From NCBI RefSeq assembly GCF_000275845.1, contig NW_006766887.1, forward strand, positions 1,341,390-1,405,389: DNA of 64,000 nt. The letters are read 5' to 3'. Each line of letters begins with the position of its first letter. The stretch's first letter is position 1. The position numbers and the translations under genes are program-made. Shown one piece after another: positions 38,654 through 51,358 of the stretch. The stretch is from Dichomitus squalens LYAD-421 SS1. Taxonomy: Eukaryota > Basidiomycota > Agaricomycetes > Polyporales > Polyporaceae. The notes under the pieces are model-generated. The model did no database searches, was not told where the DNA came from, and saw nothing but the letters and a program-made list of their open reading frames with translations.

Positions 38654-41600
38654 TTTTGCCTCGGGTCCAGTTTGTTTCGGCGCTTCTGGCTAACCCCGCT
38701 TTGTCACGAGCCAGCATGGCTTTGATTTTCCTTCCTTACTTTGCTCCAACAGGCTGCCTTTCCATAACCTCTCTTTCGAGTGGCTCTTGGATATACCTGT
38801 CAGGCTGTGTGTCTCAATGTTTTGCCATGCGGCCAGGGTTATCATCGCGACGCCGGCAATGATGTTCCAGGTCCGTCGGGATCTGAAGACTGATGCTGCC
38901 GATACCCGGGGTACACCGATGTCGCATTCAAAAGGCTTTGCCTATAGCTATAGGTAGGTCGCTCAATATCGCTATATGCATATCTATCAGGATGCGACTT
39001 GTAGTCTAATACACATGGACGCAACTGATAGACTCATTTTGCCAAATTCAGATTGCTTCTGTGCATACCTCCTAAATCCCTATTCACGTAGACCACTATC
39101 CGCGGCTAGTCAGATCAATCAAGTTCTTGCACAAATGACACGCTCACGGGGCTCGAATTGCAGTCGGAAGTTGCAGCCCGTATCACCGTCAATTCTCCGT
39201 TTGACGGGCCGCGCAGTGCACCACTTGGCGGTTAGATTCCTGGCCACCTCCAACCGAAATAGACCAAGATCAATTACGGACGTATAGGATATCGTCCTGT
39301 GTGAATACCGACGGGCACGACCAGGATCTCGTCGTTAGGGTTGTGCACGAACCGCGTGTCTTCGGTAGTGTTCTACCAGCTTTCACGCCACAATCTCGAG
39401 CTCATGTGATGCCCCTCGCAGGATAGGGGAACGCGGAGGGCTTCTCCTCGGACGAGCAGTTGAGCAGTACGTTTCCTGATTTTTCCCGAGCAGCACAAAC
39501 TCGCGGGAGACGGTCTCACGCGGAGGAGACAACGGCACGGCGAGAGCGCTTCCGCGCCTACTTGACAGCCGCATGCCTCACAGTGTCAGTACGCGTATTG
39601 GGAATGCCAACGCCTATGCCTGTGCCATGGCGTGAAATTTGATCAGGAAGCATGCTCTTCTTTTAGTCTGGTCTGGAGCACCTGAGTAAGCTACTGGCAT
39701 CGACTCCTCATACTTGACTGCACCGATAGATCTATGCTCTCTTCCGGTGTGCAACAAGTATACCAGGACCGTCGCAGGTTTGGACAGTCCCAGGGTGCCG
39801 CTAAGGAGTGCTCTCCTCAGTCTCTCAAGTTAAGTATCACTTATCGCTTAGAACCCTACGTATCATAGTGATCCGCTAGCTCTTACCTCTAGGGCAGCCT
39901 AGGAACAAGAGAATAGCACGTGAAAGCGTACAGCCAGAACGTGACTGCCTCGATAGATCGGCCGATGGCCGCTATTTCGTGGGGAACGTCTTCTTGAGCG
40001 CAACCGTCTTAAGTACGGCGAGATGACTCCGTTGACCAGATCATGGCACAGCTCAGATGGCCCAGCGTCCACCGCTTAGACTAGCCAGATGCTGAAACGT
40101 GTTGTGTGGGTCGCCAACTCTCACATCACAATCGAGTCTCTCGTACTTGAGAGTGTATTGCGTACGGCGGGTTGGGCTAGATGGGAATTCGAAGTATCAG
40201 TTAGGTGAGTACACACCCCTTGCCCTCTCCGTCTCTGCCGTTAAGTTACGTGGCCATTGCGGATCACGTACTTTCCCCCTAGTTTGGTGAAGTCTCAGAG
40301 AGACCGAATAGGAACACCATGGCTCATGGCGACTCTGGGCCCATGAAACGTTCGACAATAGCCGCTCAGCTGTCGGAAACTCTAGTCACTGCGCTTACTT
40401 CAGAACAGCACGTCGCGGTGAAGGCGGCGCATGTGAACAAGGCCATGCCCCCATGCACCCGCAGCGTGCACTGGCAGCATGCATTGACACGGGCGTCGCA
40501 GTTGACGACCGGCCCATGGCGCGACTGCAGACGTTCGACTCTTGAAATCCTGGCACTCAATTTGCCAACAAGCTCAATTCGTATGGGTCGGATGCGCACG
40601 TACGACTCGTAGCCACAGGAAAAGGCCATCAATGCCGTTGTTTTTCTACTTTGCCTTCTGTCAGAGACGGGCCACCCTAAAACCGGGGATAACGGAGGTT
40701 CCCATGGGTCCCGGGAAAGGGGGGGGTTAAATTTGGGACTTTCTCAAGTGCAACACGGTTCCTTCCGAGGAGCATGGTCGTGAATGGAGACATTCGTTCG
40801 TCAGAGGGAACGTTCGGTCCACAATATGGAAGGTACCACCATATGATCAACGGGAGCTGGTGAGATATCATGACCGAAGATGATAGTAGTAGTCACACAT
40901 GAACAGTTTGTCGTGGTTCACCATTGCTCTGCTTCAGGAAATGCTCGTAAATATAGTTCGAGGCTAGCGTACGATCAGGCTGTGGGGCCGAGCTGGAGCT
41001 TTCTTGAGCTGCCGGGACAGCCGCCATTCATCTAATCAGCACTTTGTCTGAAGTAACACGGTCCGTTGAGTACGGATGCACCGATACATCTGACTTGAGG
41101 TCACCCTTGCCACTGACGTTATTAAGAGGCGAAGTGGATCCAACCCGCCGGTTCGCCGGTTCGCCGACCCCGTTACATCGCACACCTATCCTCCGACATC
41201 TGAGTACATTGCCTTGCGCGCCAGGCAAGCGCTGCCACACGAGCCTATACGGCGACCCGACTGCGAAGAGATGAGTCACAACGACGGAGACGACGATGAA
41301 CTGTCACCTGTTTGATTAGTTTTGGTGAGGAGGCGATACTGAGTTGCCGCCGGTTCCCGAGGCTCATGTACGCAATTACCATTGCAACCAGGCCTCTATC
41401 ACTGTTATACTATCTTGAGGTCGATTAATGGACCATAGTTATATGCATTCACTGCGCCCAATGGCTTGCTGCGTAGAGGATGACTATAGGAATGTAAGGT
41501 CCCTTACAGGATTCGACATGCCGTCTGGAAACTTGATGTAGTAGTACTCGCAAGGTCAACACATTGACGAAGCATCCTACTCAGATTCTATCGCTTCGCA

Positions 41601-42442
41601 CAGCTTACGCCTGTGGGGATGAATGCAGCTTAGCGACTCTATGTGACAAGGGGGCGAGACATAGCTTCTCTATAGTTGACGATGAACGATCGATTTGATC
41701 CCGAATCACTCGGAGACCCATTGCCGCTGAGCGCTGATGTCCTACGTTCTCAAGGTTTAAAACACGGTCGCACGACGGAGTTATGCGTACGCGACATGAT
41801 ACAAGTATGTCTGTGTCCTAGGCGATATCCGTAAGCAACGAGTTAGCCACTACAAACCGCCCAGGTTCAGAGAGCTCATCGTGCTTTGAGATCCGCCTAA
41901 TCAAGGATCTGGTATATTGTGTACACCTTGAATGGGCGGCCTCATGACCGTCAAGTTGTGACATTCGTGATGTTGCAGTGAGCGGCCGCCAAATTACTAA
42001 AGCCAGAAGAACAAGGGATTAGCCGCGCGAGTTCATTGTACCTAACGGGGAACAAAGCCAGTCAATGCCGTACTGCATGCTGTTTTCCTAACTAGGCGTG
42101 GACCATTGGGGGCTTATACTGACGAGTTACCGGGAGAACTTGTCGCCCCAATGGCTGTTCAGGTATAGACAAGAGATGTTCATGTACACATTACGCAGTT
42201 ACTGGTGTGCTTGTTGCAAAGAGCTGCAGGAGACACGAATGGAGGTATGAGTTGCGGTCACGGTAGGTTACGATATTTGGCACGCGAGAGGGATCACTCC
42301 GAGATCTCGATCGAGCGCTTGTTCTCACGTCGCGGAGTCAACAGTAAGTACTTCCTCTGTCTCTTTCCGACCACCATCTCCTGTGCTGGCTGGATGCTGA
42401 AACTTCTTAATCCGTCTCAATGCGTGGGCTCTCGGCCAGTGT
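38654..42442. other. Gene-poor region, no gene seen
   Basis: Stops are frequent in all frames, especially 41.3-42.2 kb, and GC is lower than in the gene blocks. No tRNA-like, repeat or domain signal was found. A G run of ten near 40720 follows a CCATGGGTCCCGGG segment of no known meaning. Confidence 0.45.
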
Positions 42443-43615
42443 ATGAGACTCAGAATCGTGCCAGCCGCCCACCGGCACGCTGAGGCGTGCGACAAAGACG
42501 TTCCCGTCGTACGTCTTTCATCCAACCTCATCATATCCATGCTGGAGCTAGCTGTGCTGTGGGCCCAACGTCCCTGCGCGTCTGAATACGAGGTCTGTCA
42601 CGCTTCGCTGTACTTGATCCCTCTGACAGTTTTGACCTAACTACAACAGAAACAACTTGCATCCAACGGAATGTGCATTCGTCTTCTACCCGCACGCGGT
42701 CCGCTCGTACACACCGTCGGACAACCGCTGATCTTGCACATTCAGGCGCCCATCCGGGGTTCACGCTGCGCCTCTTTCCCGTGAGTGCGCTCCGAATGGT
42801 GTGGCTTGCGGCTGCTGGACAGCGTCCGGCTTATAGGCGTTACATGACAGAATGCACTTTTCATGTCCTCTTCTACCGCCACCGACGTGATCTGATGTGC
42901 GTCATGCTTCGTGATTACTCGCTGAATCATCTGAGTGCGTTTGTGCTCATCACAGCCGGCTACGTTAGGCCTGAGATCCCTCGATTGAGCTTTGGCCTAA
43001 GGAGACGCCGGCAACTCTGCTGCTGTCTCAGAGCTTTGACTGTGCGTCGATGGGACACGACGGCCTCCATACTAAGCTAACAGGTACCACAATCCCCTGT
43101 GTATCACCGCTCAGCCCCGCGAGTGGAGCGTCTGCCTTCCCAATTTGAGTGCTGCGATCTCTGTGCGCGGTTGAATCTGGTCATCGCAGGCCCGTTCGAA
43201 CGGCTCGGAGTGCCCCATCTATCGCGTGACGGAGACGCTGTCACTTGTATAGTGATTTTGAGCCATGTGGCGCTTGATCGAGGTGCTTGTTTGCACACTC
43301 CCGTCCCAGAGCGTGGGGATGGTGGTGCCTTGCAACATCATGGTTGTCGCTCGGGTTTGCGGAGTTTCTTTCCCCCCGTTCGCAGACTACACGGAGTATG
43401 CCCTAACGCATACACGCTGCTGCGAGCTCGTCTTACACACGATTTCGTCATTGCTCAAGGCGCGCCCATACGAAGCCGAGTATCACGCAGAGCTAATTCT
43501 CCTACGTGGCCAAGTCATGTATGCATACGGTCAGGCTGAAGAAGCCCTTGGCTTTCCGTTCCATGGGCGGGCACGGGCATGGTGCCGTCGAGCAAGTGAC
43601 GCCCATTATTGCTGA
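42443..43615 (+). CDS. Candidate multi-exon gene of unknown function
   Basis: Open segments 42443..42592 and 42650..42780 join in phase across a 57-nt interval with a CTAAC branch-like site and a CAACAG acceptor. The frame can continue after a second 57-nt intron (GTGAGT...TATAG) near 42838. Further on, 43084..43282 and 43386..43615 also join in phase, giving VPHLSRDGDAVTCIVILSH and then AELILLRGQVMYAYGQAEEA. The last part looks like a single TPR-type helix pair. No family is recognised, and the middle junctions and both ends are uncertain. It could be a poorly conserved gene or a decayed one. It lies upstream of the zinc-cluster regulator in the same orientation. Confidence 0.28.
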
Positions 43616-44111
43616 TGTACCGTTTCCCAGGAATTGAAGAGCCACAACGCAATCATTGGTCGGGTCAGTACAGCTGTCAGATCCCACCTCTCCGATGCGC
43701 CGGGTCAATGTAAAGAACAACGTCTTCGCAGTCCATCCTAGAGCCTCGCTCAGGCTTCCCATGACCATTCGCCGCCCAGGAACATCCCAGCCCTCGGACA
43801 CGAAATGATTCAGACCGTCAAAGCGATGTCACCACTTGGCCACGGTCACGGCCGCCCATTTTCACAGCCAAGTTGCGTGCGGGATAGACACTTCCTTTCA
43901 GGCGAGGCGGCGTAGTATACCAACAAGCTCTCGTGCATCATATGCATTGGTCAATGCGACGCAATGCACGCGTTTATGCTGATAGCAATAGAGCACAGCC
44001 GGTCTTCCTCGTCTTATATAGATCGAGATGCATGGACGGGGAATGACAGCCAACACCTACTATTCCTACCAACACAACCTCAAGACGTTCTTTCCGACAC
44101 ATTCTTCGAAC
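43616..44111. other. Upstream region of the Zn2Cys6 gene
   Basis: No gene is seen on the plus strand. A minus-strand open frame, 43502..43801, is 99 residues and without motifs. The promoter of the zinc-cluster gene should lie here. Confidence 0.4.
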
Positions 44112-46215
44112 ATGACAGCTCCCCTTGAACGCGGCAAAGCATGCTCTCGATGCAGGTTAGTTTTTCTTAGGACATCCACAATTATCCCTGTGTTGACCTG
44201 CGACTTGTACAGGCGACGTAAGATGGTGTGTATTGGGTCCGAATGGACTTCCGCAGACACTGAATCTCAGCCTTTGTGACAGCGTTGCGATGGACAGCGT
44301 CCGGCATGCGGCCAATGTGTGCGTTCCGAACGTGCGGAGGATTGTGAGTATCTCGACGGACCAGGACCAACGCAGAATCAACTCCTCGAAGGCGAAATCG
44401 CACGTCTCGAAGGGCAAATCGCTCGGCTCTCAGCGGGATCGGCGCCGGTGACACTGCACGATCCTTACGCCGCCTGGTATCAGGCGCAACGGAACGCCCA
44501 AACCCAGCAGAACGCGAACGATCCCACGCGCACCTTGTATGTCTATTATCCTTCGTCGTGAGAGACAGCGCTAACAGCTGTGTTTCGATGCTATAGGATC
44601 CAACATTTTGTTAGGCATGCGACTGAGTTCGGGTTCTTCTTGGACATCTCTCGCTTCTTGGACAAGGTTTTCACGCATTCACCGAGCCGTAGTCAGAGCA
44701 TGGGGATCCTTCTGAAAGTCATCTATCTCATTGGGGCAAAGCTTTCCAATGTTCCACAGATGCTGGCTCAGGAGCAGGCGTACCTCACTCGTGCCCTTCA
44801 AGTCCTTCCGACGGCGCTCCCCGAAGATCCCCGTAGTGCAATCTACGTCATGCAAGCGGAGGTCCTTCTGGCCAATTACTTCTTCAACAACAATCGCCAG
44901 CTTGAAGGGGTTTACCATACAAATGCTGCGGTATCTATCGCCATGGCTTCCAAGCTGCACATCATTCGCTCGGCTGGTCGCAGCAGGAGTGGCGACTCCT
45001 CAACATATCGACTTCCTCCTCCCGCTGATGCTCTTGAAGAAGGCGAACGTATCAACGGCTTCTGGACTGTATTCGTCATGGATCGCTGCTGGGCGGTCGC
45101 TTCAGGATCCACACCCGCTTTCACGGACGACGAAGCCTCAGGCACTCAAATCGATACGCCATGGCCTATGGAATTGTCTAGATATCAAAGCGTGAGTGCT
45201 GCATTGGGATAGTGTCCTGAAATTGCACTGATCACTAAGTCTGTATTGCAGCATCCTTTGCCGTCCGACCTCCGTACAAGGAACACAGTGAGATCCTTCA
45301 TCGCGGGTAGCGACAGCGATGCGAACATGGCAGGCCAGAGCCTTCTGGCGATTCACGCGAAAGCGGCGATATTGTATGAGAGCGCGGCACGGCTTGCCTC
45401 GCGGTACAATCCCTGTAAGACCATCAAACGATCCGCGTGCGACGATGGCTGATATTCTGCCGAGACGAATTAGCATCTCAAGCGAGCTTCTTGTCCCTGG
45501 ACAACCGCATCGAGCGCTTCAAGCAGGCCTTGCCTCGGATCGAGCAGTTCGACCCCTCGCGTGCAGACTTCGTCCGACAAGCGTTACTCACCCACACGCT
45601 AGCGCACTGCGCAACCATTCAGTTACACACGCCGCTCGTCCAGCAGGGGGTTACCGCGAACAGCCGCACCTGTCAAGCCGCACATGCTGCAGTGAGGAAC
45701 TTGAATTCGCGTCACGTCAGCAGTGCTCCCATCCTGTACTGTGTGAACCCGTTCAATGGGGTAGGTCCAGTCTTCCCAGCCCTACCCGCATTCGCTCGCA
45801 GAGCAGTACCTTTCATCATTGCGAATTTTCTTACCATTGCCATCTCCTACCATGTGCCCTGCTGCGATCGCCTGCCTACGATCAAGTCCCACGTGTACTA
45901 ACTCCTGCTTGCTCTAAATAGATCTTATGGCCGTCGGTGGCTAGGGTGCTCTCCCAGGGGATCTCAACTGCAAGACGTCAGAGGGCCGCAGGTGCCTCGG
46001 GGTCCTCGCAGGGCATGCCGGACGAAGGCACGCTCCAGTCAGACTTCCAGAGGGTGGTGGCTGTCATGAACCAGAACGCGGCATTCTCCCCGTTGATGAG
46101 TATGTCTTGGACACTGCTTCTTTGTGATGATCGAATGATACATTGCTCATGCCCATCTGTTCTCTGCTCGACAGGTACACAGGTTGGGACACTTCTCCCA
46201 GCGCGCTCGTCTTGA
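44112..46215 (+). CDS. Zn(II)2Cys6 fungal transcription factor
   Basis: Exons 44112..44155, 44213..44225, 44283..44536, 44597..45191, 45252..45414, 45474..45760, 45922..46099 and 46175..46215 encode 524 residues. The N-terminus carries a complete binuclear zinc cluster, C11-x2-C14-x6-C21-x6-C28-x2-C31-x8-C40. A short heptad linker follows (LLEGEIARLEGQIARL), typical of a dimerisation element. The middle region has the features of the fungal-specific regulatory domain: EGERINGFWTVFVMDRC, and later an NPFNG/ILWPSVARVL junction. Exon 2 is only 13 nt and encodes the basic RRRKM stretch inside the cluster. The target genes are unknown. The last exon is short and its acceptor choice is the least certain point. 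Confidence 0.88.
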
Positions 46216-46907
46216 ACTGGAGCAAGTCCCACATAGACATATCCGCGCCAACGCGATCATCGTTATCGAAGGATAATCCATACTGCCTCCGCCTTCACTG
46301 GCGGCAGTGCTATATCCTTGAGTTCGACTGACATTTTCCTCTGCTTCCTCGCTATGTTTCCCCACATATCTATCCATTCTTGACTCACGTCCGATCTATA
46401 TATTGATCCACTGTAGACTATTGATGCCCTGCATCCCTATAGCTCCCTATTCGTATTGGCCTTTTCTTGGTACGTGCATTGGCCTCGGCTTCGGACAACC
46501 TCTTTCCTGGTGTATCGATGTATACATTCGTAGACGTCTCAGTTTTGATCAGATGCTCATCATGTAATCATATCTAGACCTACTGTATCTTACTACTATA
46601 TCATAGAACCGCTTGCGTTTTCACTGCACTCGATCGTACATAAGAACAGCCCGGTGTACAGCATCGACCACTGGAAACAGGCATACGTCATGTCGTGGGC
46701 ACATTATGTATACCGGTCATCATCTTATCCACACTCGTTCATTGTCTCACTGCTCCGCGTCTGTATATGGTACATGTGGTACAAGATCGAGAACTGTATG
46801 TTGATCTGTATATGCCATCATAAGAGCCCGCTCTAGCGCGTCGGGCAGAGCCGCCCACATGCAAACGAACATCTGAGCATCCCTTGTATCCTCCGTGGTC
46901 GGCGAAT
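46216..46907. other. Convergent intergenic spacer
   Basis: This 692-bp AT-richer spacer lies between the stop codons of the zinc-cluster gene (+) and the disordered-protein gene (-). It should contain both 3' untranslated regions. No gene or repeat is seen. Confidence 0.55.
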
Positions 46908-49849
46908 CTACGCTCGAAGCTTCGTGAAGATGCTCCGCAACGGCACAGGCATCCTGCTACCGCTCGAGCCGCCGTTCTTCTGCGATGCCATCGTCCCGGC
47001 GGCCACGGGCGCCCCTCCGCAGGCAGCTGCAGGCCTCAGCTGCGTGGCCGACGAGACGCTCACTGTCGCCCGCCGGGCGGCGTTCTCGTCCCCTTTGCGC
47101 TTCGGGGTGCTTGGGGCCGAGACCGTCCTGAGCACGTGCTGGACGACGTTCTCCTTGCCCCCGGGCGTCCCTGCGCCGGGACCCGGACGCCGAACAGACT
47201 CGGGGGACACTGCAGGGGCGCCCTTGCGCGCGGTGGTCCGTGCCGGGGTCGGCTTGACGGGGCTCCGGGGACTCGCGGAGGGCGGCTTGCGCTCCGGGGG
47301 CGCGTTCTGCCGCACGCTGACCGTCTTGAGCGGGGCGCGACGCTCGTCCGCGCTCTTCTTGGGCGGGGCGGGCATCCTGGAGTACGGCGACTGCAGCGAG
47401 GGGGCGCCCACGACGGCGCCGCCCGGGCCTGAACCCACGATGAGCTTCGGGGACACGGGCTGGCGGGCGGACAGGGGGCGGCGGCACGCCAGGGCGCGGA
47501 CGGCCGGATGCCGAGCCATCGTCGTCGCCGGCGACTTTGCGGGCGGGCTTGTCTCGTTGGGGGGCGCGGTCCGGACGGGAGGAGGGGCGGATCGGTGAGA
47601 AGTCGTCGTCGCTCGCGCTGTGCCAGCCGGCAGGGTGGTCGTAGTGGTGGTGGCGGCGGCGGCGGCGGCAGGCGGGGCAGTGGTTCGCTCTTCGGGACCG
47701 GAGTCGTCGGAAAGATGGGCCATGCGCAGCGGAGAGCTCTTGTGGGGAGTCGAGGGCAGCATCGGGAAGCGTCTCAGCATGGAGAGGACGTCCGTATCAG
47801 AATGATGCTTGGACGGCGCCGCTGGACGGTCCGCGGGCTCGTCGTTGCTGGACGCGATGTACTCGTAGAGGCTGGGCACAGCCGAGAACCGGACGCTCTT
47901 CTTCTCCTTCAGAATGCCTCGCACCGGGGTTCTTGCGCTGGAGGCGGTGCTCGACGGACGCAAGCTGGGTGGCGTGAAGAAGGAGCTGTCCACGGACACG
48001 GGCGCGGACAACGGAACGGACGCGGGGATCTCGAAGGGAACGGGCTCGTCGAACTGGTCGAGCAGGCGGTCGACGTTACGACCGACAGATGCGCCACAAG
48101 GCTTGTCAACGTGGACGAGTCGCTCCGCGTCCCCCGGAACGAGCTGGGAGTCACCATCGGGTGCCTGGATAATGACGGTCTTGCGCCACATCTGCTTCAC
48201 GGACGCTGGGGTCTGCACTGGCTGGCATTCGTCGCTGGCGTCCGGTTTGCTCTCGCCGCCCTCGAACACCGGCGAACACGGAACCATCGTGTCTTTGACA
48301 GACGTCTCCATTACGAGAGAGTTTATTGCCGTATATGCGACCTCCCCTGCCGATAACGGAAGCGGAGAGATCTCTGGGCTAGGCCCTCTGCTCGCGTGCC
48401 AGTCGACAACGAGCCCGTGGACGAAGCCCCACTCGTCGTCGTCTGCATCAGGAAGCTGTGCGGACGCCGCCATCCCCCACCGCACCGTCTCTAGCTCGAG
48501 GCTCGGCAGGGGATGAGACGGCGGGCGGCGAAACTCAATCTCCGTCGGCGTGAACGGCGGCGGCGGGACGAGAGCCTTCAGGTTGCTGCACATCGCAGAG
48601 AGGCCCATGTCGCCCCTGGAGGGCGAGCCAGAAGGGAAGGCCGGGGACGTTGGGGAGAAGCCCGTGGACGAACAGCCTAGGAACACTGACGGGATGTCGG
48701 GGTAGGAGTCGCTGTCCGCGCGCCCGGACACGTCCGGCGTCTGCGGGTGGTGGCCCAAGGACAGCGTGGGGGGTGGCTTCTTTCCGCGGCGCACAGCGAG
48801 GGGGAGTTCTTGATGCGGGCCCACGTTGTGCGATGGCTCGGCGGAGGGCAAGAGGGCCGCAGTTGAGCTCGAAACCATGATTGTGGGAACTAGAAGCAAG
48901 CCCCCGGGACCGTCGGTGCGGGGCGCGGGTTCCGCAGAATTGTCGGGCGCTGAGGGCGATGCGCGGGTTGCAGAGCTTGTAGAGTCTGCAGCATTATTGC
49001 GGGACAAGCCAACCATGGTCAAGGCGGTGTGCGGTACCGTCGCGGGTACGTTCCTGATGGTGGGACGACCACAGCCGGCATCGATGAACGGATTGGGCTG
49101 TGTGCAGCATGTACGGTTCGGAGAAGTTGAATCTCCACCCGCGATGACAATCGACGACCTGCTTGGTGAGATTTCTGCATCTTTGCCGTGTCCGCTCATC
49201 AGATGTTTAGGGGTACCGGCGATGGTCTAGTAATATTCGCATTCGCATTAATTTGAGAGAGCGGATTGCCTCCTGAGAATCAATCACTTACTACCCACAA
49301 GTTCTCTAGTATCTTCTCCTTCATTACATTTTCTAGGAAACGACCTGTGGGGGTAGCGACTTCCGAGTCCCGAGTATCATCAACTTTGCGCTTGACTGGG
49401 GTCTGCAACATCCCGGCAGGGCCCCCGGGCGATCGGAGGTGGTTGAAGAAGACACGGGCATTGAACTGGTCGGGGAACGGTGGGACTTCATCGAAAAACT
49501 GTGAGCTGCTTGAGGTTGAAGAGAAACTGAGACGAGTGGACAGGATGCTTTCTGAACCGCAGGAAGAGAGGATTGCTTGGAGATCCAGAGACGCGGTGGA
49601 GGGTCCGGAAATGATACGCTCCTGTGGCGGACTGAAGGCCGTGCCAGTTGTCATCGCCGTGGGCAGTGAGGTTGTGTCGAGAGACCTGGAGACATAGCCA
49701 GAGAGAGGACGGACAAGGCTGGCAGACCGACGGCGCGGCTGACGTCCGGAACGAGTGGCTAACGTGCGCTGCGGGGCCGAGTTGAACAGCCGAGGACGGG
49801 GCCAGATCGCCGCACATGGGCACGGACTCCACGCTCCCAACGCTGGCAT
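46908..49849 (-). CDS. Large disordered protein with a PP1-docking-like motif
   Basis: Two exons, complement(46908..49226, 49292..49849), encode about 958 residues. The protein is Ser/Pro/Thr/Ala-rich throughout with low-complexity runs, including consecutive Ala then Thr near 47.65 kb. No globular domain is recognised. One conserved-looking segment, GILKEKKSVRFSAVPSLYEY (about residue 622-641), contains KSVRF, which fits the RVxF docking motif of type-1 protein phosphatase regulators. Many SP/TP dipeptides suggest kinase targeting. The joined exons read KEKILENLWV then TIAGTPKHLMSG. The 5' start at 49849 is provisional because open frame continues in shorter pieces upstream. A cell-cycle or cytoskeletal scaffold role would be a guess. 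Confidence 0.7.
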
Positions 49850-51358
49850 CTCACTTGCGCTCTCAGTGAACCCCCCGCGTAGTCCTCGTCGGATGCGAGG
49901 AGCTGTACTTTGGCCGTCTACGAGTCACTCGATGAGGTCGGCTAAGAACTGCGTCTACATAACGGGTTCCAACGAACGTACATACCTGCCTGCATGCCCG
50001 ACACGCGGTAGTGTTCCCATAAACAAACGTGAGCAATCTGTGCATCGCAGATCTACACTTCCATGGCATTGCTTGGCTCGGCGGAGGAGGTCGCCCGAGA
50101 TCCTCACGTCGAGAAGGCGGCGTGCGACCTGACCAGGGCCAGCATTCAACTGAGCAGGTACCGACAGAGAGACTGCGCGGGTCTGATCATCTGGAATGCA
50201 CTGTGTAAGTAGGGCTGGTTCAAGGGGAACACCGGGGCTGTGTCGCAGTATGAGATCCAAGGAACCCGAGGGCGTCGTGGCGTGGACGAGCCCTGTTGAC
50301 GCTCGCAGTCGGGTATCGCGTCGCTTCGGGGCTCGCCAACGCAACGCTCGACCCCCGACCTTCCCGCCCCCCGCTTCCGCTTCCTCACCCTCACCTCGCC
50401 GTCGTCCCCCTCTTCCTGGCAAGGTCACCGCGCCCTCTCACCTCCCTTCTGTCTACGCTCTGTGCCTGCCCGACAGACGAGTCCAAGGAACACCGGCCTC
50501 TGTAACTTATTCCTTCTCTGGAAAATTGACACCGGTCTGCAGCGCCTCCGTACCTCGCACGGTCCGACTCCTCGTCCTCCCACTGTTCTGTCTGCTGGTC
50601 CATCCAAACTATCGTTATCGCCTGTTCTTCTCGCATACCCCCTTCGCCTGCTCTTCTCGCTATATCTGCAGGCCTACGTGTTATATGCTCTCCGGCTCGC
50701 TTGGTCGCTTGAAATAACTTATCCATCTCGTTCGCACACATTCTTCTTTGGTGAGTTCTGTACTCCCTCGCCTCCTCATTCCTTTGCACACTCCGTCCTC
50801 GTTATTCTTGTGATGACCACTTCTATATATTTGCACGTCAGACTGAGTGTCCCATTTGGGGCGCGTTCGATGCCAAATTCGCATATCTGATCCCAACACC
50901 ACCTGCTCGCCGTCCAGTTCTGAAGTTTGTACGAGACGCTGACACGCCTTCCTCCTTCGCAGTGTAACGCTTCACTACGGAAAGGCCCGGGAATAATCCA
51001 CGCTTCATGTGAGTGCCCCAATCCTGCGTATTGGCGGTGGGACGCGCTTTTGGGAAGGTCGCACGCCGGTTGAGGCACAACTGCAAGCTTTACCATCTGT
51101 ATGCTCGACGAGCAGGTCGACAGGTGGGCGTACTGTTCCCGTGCGCGCTCCCCGTCAGCCATCGCCATCTTCGCCATCCTCTGCTACACCATGAAATCTT
51201 TCCCTCCCAATACTCGGGCTCTGTACCGCTTCGGTGTGCCACCGTCTGCCGGATGCTTTCTCCTGCGCTGAAGCTTGTATTGACACGAAGTGCCTTCGTC
51301 CTTCGCTTGTAGACACACCCTAATTGCATCCACCCCCACAACCCGCCCGCCCGTCGAA
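49850..51358. promoter_or_regulatory. Divergent promoter region with CT-rich leader
   Basis: This 1.5-kb interval separates the divergent starts of the disordered-protein gene (-) and the ELMO gene (+). From about 50340 to 51350 the plus strand is CT-rich, with many TCC and CTC blocks and pyrimidine-rich 3'-splice-like sequence. It probably includes the ELMO 5' untranslated region, perhaps with an intron. No conserved coding segment was found, although a minus-strand open frame at 49955-50428 could hide an upstream exon of the neighbour. Confidence 0.4.

Noticed and set aside
46957..47856. Plus-strand and alternative minus-strand frames inside the disordered-protein gene
   Set aside because: Shadows of a GC-rich repetitive coding region.
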